7,765 nucleotides of DNA. It comes from Lysobacterales bacterium CG02_land_8_20_14_3_00_62_12. Lineage in GTDB: Bacteria; Pseudomonadota; Gammaproteobacteria; Xanthomonadales; Ahniellaceae. The position numbers and the translations under genes were made by a program. This document shows positions 6,111 through 7,765 of the stretch, in pieces (positions within the stretch are counted from its first letter, which is position 1; each line of letters starts with the position of its first letter). The stretch spans positions 1 through 7,765 of the forward strand of contig PEUI01000149.1 of NCBI GenBank assembly GCA_002785585.1, in the 5' to 3' direction. The notes under the pieces were generated by a model, which was not told the DNA's origin, searched no databases, and saw only the letters and a list, made by a program, of their open reading frames with translations.

Positions 6111-7523
6111 TTACTTGCTGTCCGCCGTCAAGGTAATAAAGCGATTGCTGTCACCGCTGCGCACCAACAACAGCACCGGCTGCCCTTTCGGTACCTGCGC
6201 CGCAGCCGCCTTGAACTGGGCGACACTGGCAATGCGGTTGCGACCGACCATCAACAGCACGTCGCCCGGTCGCAAACCGGCGCGGCGCGCCGACGCCCCG
6301 GTGACCTGCTCGATCAAGACCCCGGTGTTCGGATCCAGACCGGCTTGTTCGCGCTGCTCATTGCTAAGCTCGGAGACCGCGATCCCGAGCGCATCGCCGG
6401 ACTGCGCCGGACCACTCGGCGTGGCGGCCGATCCGCCACCCAGCGTGCCCGGCAGTTCGCCCACGATCAACGGCACTTCGATCTGCTTGCCATTGCGGAA
6501 AACGCCGAGCTGTACGCGGGTACCAGGAACGGTCGCGCCGACCATCGGTGGCAAGTCGCCCGAGCGTTCAATCGGCTGGCCATTGAAGCTGGTGATGACG
6601 TCTTGTTCCTTGAGACCGGCCTTGGCGGCCGGGGTCGCCTTGTTGACCTGTGCCACCAAGGCGCCACCGACGCGCGGCAGACCCAGGGCGTGGGCACTAT
6701 CGCCACCCACTTCCTGCAAGCTGACCCCAAGATAGCCGCGGGCGACTTTGCCCTTGGTCTTGAGCTGGGTCACGATCTTGTTGGCGTAATCCATCGGAAT
6801 TGCAAAGCTCACGCCGATCGAGCCACCGGTGTTGGAAAATATCTGCGAGTTGATGCCGACCACTTCTCCGGCCAGATTGATCAACGGGCCACCGGAATTG
6901 CCGCGATTGATGGCGACATCGTTCTGGATAAACGGCACGTAGCGCTGGTTGTCGCCGAGGTTGCGGCCGATCGCGCTGACGATACCGGCGGTGACCGAAT
7001 AGTCCATGCCGAACGGCGAGCCGATGGCGATCACCCATTGCCCGGGTTTGAGCTTGCTGGAATCACCCAGCTTGACGGTGGGCAGGCCGCTGGCTTCGAG
7101 CTTGAGCAGCGCGACATCGCTTTGCTCATCACTGCCAATGACGCGTGCCTTGAACTCGCGGCGATCTTTCAGTTCCACTTTGATGTCGTCACCATCGGCC
7201 ACCACATGATGGTTGGTCATCACGTAGCCGTCGGCCGAAATGATGAAGCCGGAACCGAGCGAAGTCTGCTGGATATCCGGGTGTTGAAACTGCCGCGGGT
7301 CACCGAAAAAGCGGCGGAAAATCTCCGGCATTTCCCGCTGGCCGGGAGCGCCTTCGGCAGCGTTCGCTGCGGTTTCATCACCACCGCCCTTGGTCACCGT
7401 GATGCGCACCACGGCGGGTGCGTTCTGTTCCACCAGACCGGTGAAATCCGGCAAGGACTGCGCCGAGGCGGCTGCTACCCACGTCAGCGACAGCAGCACA
7501 ATGAATGGTTTCAATCGGGACAT
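6111..7523 (-). CDS. mucD: Periplasmic serine protease/chaperone MucD (DegP/HtrA family)
   Basis: This 470-residue protein matches the DegP/MucD length of about 474. A signal peptide is clear: MSRLKP, a hydrophobic core, then a likely cut after ASA at residue 21. The trypsin-like domain holds the triad His106 (TNHHVV), Asp136 (SDVALL) and Ser210 (GNSGGPL). PDZ1 spans about 262-352 (from GYLGVSLQ) and PDZ2 about 378-465 (GDALGIAVSEL, AGLRPGDVLL). There are no cysteines, and the loop after residue 45 is shorter than in E. coli DegP. It degrades or refolds misfolded envelope proteins; in Pseudomonas MucD restrains AlgU. An upstream in-frame ATG would give 514 residues, but the ATG at 7521-7523 is chosen for its signal peptide and its AGGAGA 8 bases upstream. 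The position before lepA matches Pseudomonas mucD, hence the symbol; DegP or DegQ would be equally fair family names. Confidence 0.95.
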   Translation of the reverse strand: MSRLKPFIVLLSLTWVAAASAQSLPDFTGLVEQNAPAVVRITVTKGGGDETAANAAEGAPGQREMPEIFRRFFGDPRQFQHPDIQQTSLGSGFIISADGYVMTNHHVVADGDDIKVELKDRREFKARVIGSDEQSDVALLKLEASGLPTVKLGDSSKLKPGQWVIAIGSPFGMDYSVTAGIVSAIGRNLGDNQRYVPFIQNDVAINRGNSGGPLINLAGEVVGINSQIFSNTGGSIGVSFAIPMDYANKIVTQLKTKGKVARGYLGVSLQEVGGDSAHALGLPRVGGALVAQVNKATPAAKAGLKEQDVITSFNGQPIERSGDLPPMVGATVPGTRVQLGVFRNGKQIEVPLIVGELPGTLGGGSAATPSGPAQSGDALGIAVSELSNEQREQAGLDPNTGVLIEQVTGASARRAGLRPGDVLLMVGRNRIASVAQFKAAAAQVPKGQPVLLLVRSGDSNRFITLTADSK

Positions 7524-7531
7524 CGGCAGAA

Positions 7532-7538
7532 TCTCCTG
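7532..7538 (-). promoter_or_regulatory. Shine-Dalgarno of mucD
   Basis: The minus strand reads CAGGAGA, ending 8 bases before the ATG at 7523. This decides the start in favour of the 470-residue form with an intact signal peptide over a 44-residue-longer reading. Confidence 0.85.
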
Positions 7539-7654
7539 TTTCAAGTTGAGAGGTGGGGAAAGTTCGAGAAACGCTTTGCTTGACTTCGGTGCCTTGGCAA
7601 CGTCGGCGATCGCTTGCTGACCGCCAAAGTGGCTGCACCAGCAGACTGACCGCA

Positions 7655-7682
7655 TTGGTTCGTCGCGGCATCGGAAAGTTCC
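7655..7682 (-). promoter_or_regulatory. Candidate sigma-E (RpoE/AlgU-type) promoter for mucD
   Basis: On the minus strand a perfect sigma-E -35 element GGAACTT (7682-7676) is followed, after a 16-base spacer, by ACCAA (7659-7655) at the -10 position, where TCTGA or TCAAA is typical. From memory, the spacer equals that of the E. coli degP promoter. The -10 match is poor, so this is tentative. Transcription would start near 7648 and leave a leader of about 125 bases before mucD. Sigma-E control of mucD/degP is established in related bacteria. Confidence 0.4.
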
Positions 7683-7686
7683 GCAA

Positions 7687-7708
7687 GACGCGGCAACTGC
7701 CGAGCGTC
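7687..7708 (-). other. Stem-loop just after the upstream gene's stop
   Basis: On the minus strand GACG (bulge CT) CGGC pairs with GCCG CGTC around the loop AGTT. It begins 3 bases after the TAG at 7712-7714. What follows is TTGCGGAACTTT rather than a clean T run, so at most it is a weak terminator for the preceding gene. Confidence 0.4.
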
Positions 7709-7711
7709 GCG

Positions 7712-7765
7712 CTACTGTCCGCCAGCCGGAACCAATCCGGCCAAGGTCGCATCAACCCAGCGGCG
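7712..7765 (-). CDS. C-terminal end of an unidentified upstream gene
   Basis: One minus-strand frame is open from the right edge to a TAG at 7712-7714 and gives RRWVDATLAGLVPAGGQ as the last 17 residues. The position before mucD is where rseA/mucA, rseB/mucB or mucC (regulators of sigma-E) sits in relatives, so such a gene is the natural guess. The peptide is too short for me to recognise, and a chance open frame is possible. The neighbouring frame stays open past the mucD start, but it runs into the mucD coding region as a shadow. Confidence 0.35.
   Translation of the reverse strand, partial: RRWVDATLAGLVPAGGQ

Noticed and set aside
6611..6640. GGCC-rich inverted repeat resembling H1 inside mucD
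   Set aside because: It arises from codons for a Thr-Pro-Ala-Ala-Lys-Ala-Gly stretch, and the stem has a 2-base mismatch; coding composition explains it.
7540..7566. Second sigma-E-like -35 (CGAACTT) with TGAAA 16 bases downstream
   Set aside because: The implied transcription start would fall inside or next to the mucD Shine-Dalgarno, leaving no usable leader. Probably a chance repeat of GAACTTTCC.
5805..7583. 592-codon plus-strand open frame opposite mucD and the lepA start
   Set aside because: Same reason: low-complexity shadow of mucD codons with no domain or ribosome binding site that I can support.
7524..7655. N-terminal extension of MucD to 514 residues from an ATG at 7655
   Set aside because: The extension would bury the signal peptide behind 44 unrelated residues. 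The internal ATG at 7523 has a good Shine-Dalgarno and a textbook signal sequence.
1..7765. Mobile elements, CRISPR arrays, tRNA/rRNA genes, phage or defence systems
   Set aside because: No transposase, spaced direct repeats, cloverleaf or foreign-looking composition was seen; apart from the left-edge signalling gene, the window is a conserved core operon.

Overview
The window is a GC-rich piece of a proteobacterial chromosome, most likely gammaproteobacterial. Gene content and order on the minus strand are mucD/degP, lepA, lepB, a DUF4845 gene, rnc, era, recO. From memory this matches the run after algU-mucA-mucB-mucC in Pseudomonas, and closely related orders occur in other Gamma- and Betaproteobacteria. 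The RNase III, Era, LepA and LepB signatures are all canonical. I cannot name the genus from sequence alone; a Xanthomonadales-like gammaproteobacterium is a reasonable guess, not a demonstrated one.

Layout from left to right. Bases 1-599 (plus strand) hold the 3' part of a two-component protein: the second half of a receiver domain, a Pro/Ala linker and an Hpt domain. It meets recO tail to tail, with an 8-base overlap of the coding ends. Everything else reads leftward. Transcription order is: the last 17 codons of an unidentified gene (7712-7765), a 188-base leader with a candidate sigma-E promoter, mucD (7523 to 6111), a 142-base gap with three inverted repeats, lepA (5968-4175), a 48-base gap, lepB (4126-3302), DUF4845 (3300-2905), rnc (2897-2205), era (2208-1300), recO (1287-592). 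From lepB to recO the genes are separated by 1, 7, -4 and 12 bases, so this part is almost certainly one transcript with translational coupling.

The proteins share housekeeping and envelope themes. MucD is a periplasmic protease/chaperone of envelope stress, and LepB is the signal peptidase that matures exported proteins, MucD probably among them. DUF4845 is a small pilin-like membrane protein, LepA (EF4) is a ribosome GTPase, RNase III and Era act in rRNA maturation and 30S assembly, and RecO acts in recombinational repair.

This is a conserved core region. I saw no mobile element, CRISPR array, tRNA, rRNA or clearly new defence-type system. The less ordinary material is non-coding. In the mucD-lepA gap there are two 22-base stem-loops of the same architecture that differ by paired stem changes. 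The lepA leader has an SD-like AGGTG just upstream of one of these stem-loops, so folding could bring it near the start codon. A sigma-E-like promoter lies before mucD. The replacement of the pdxJ expected after recO by a convergent signalling gene is also notable.
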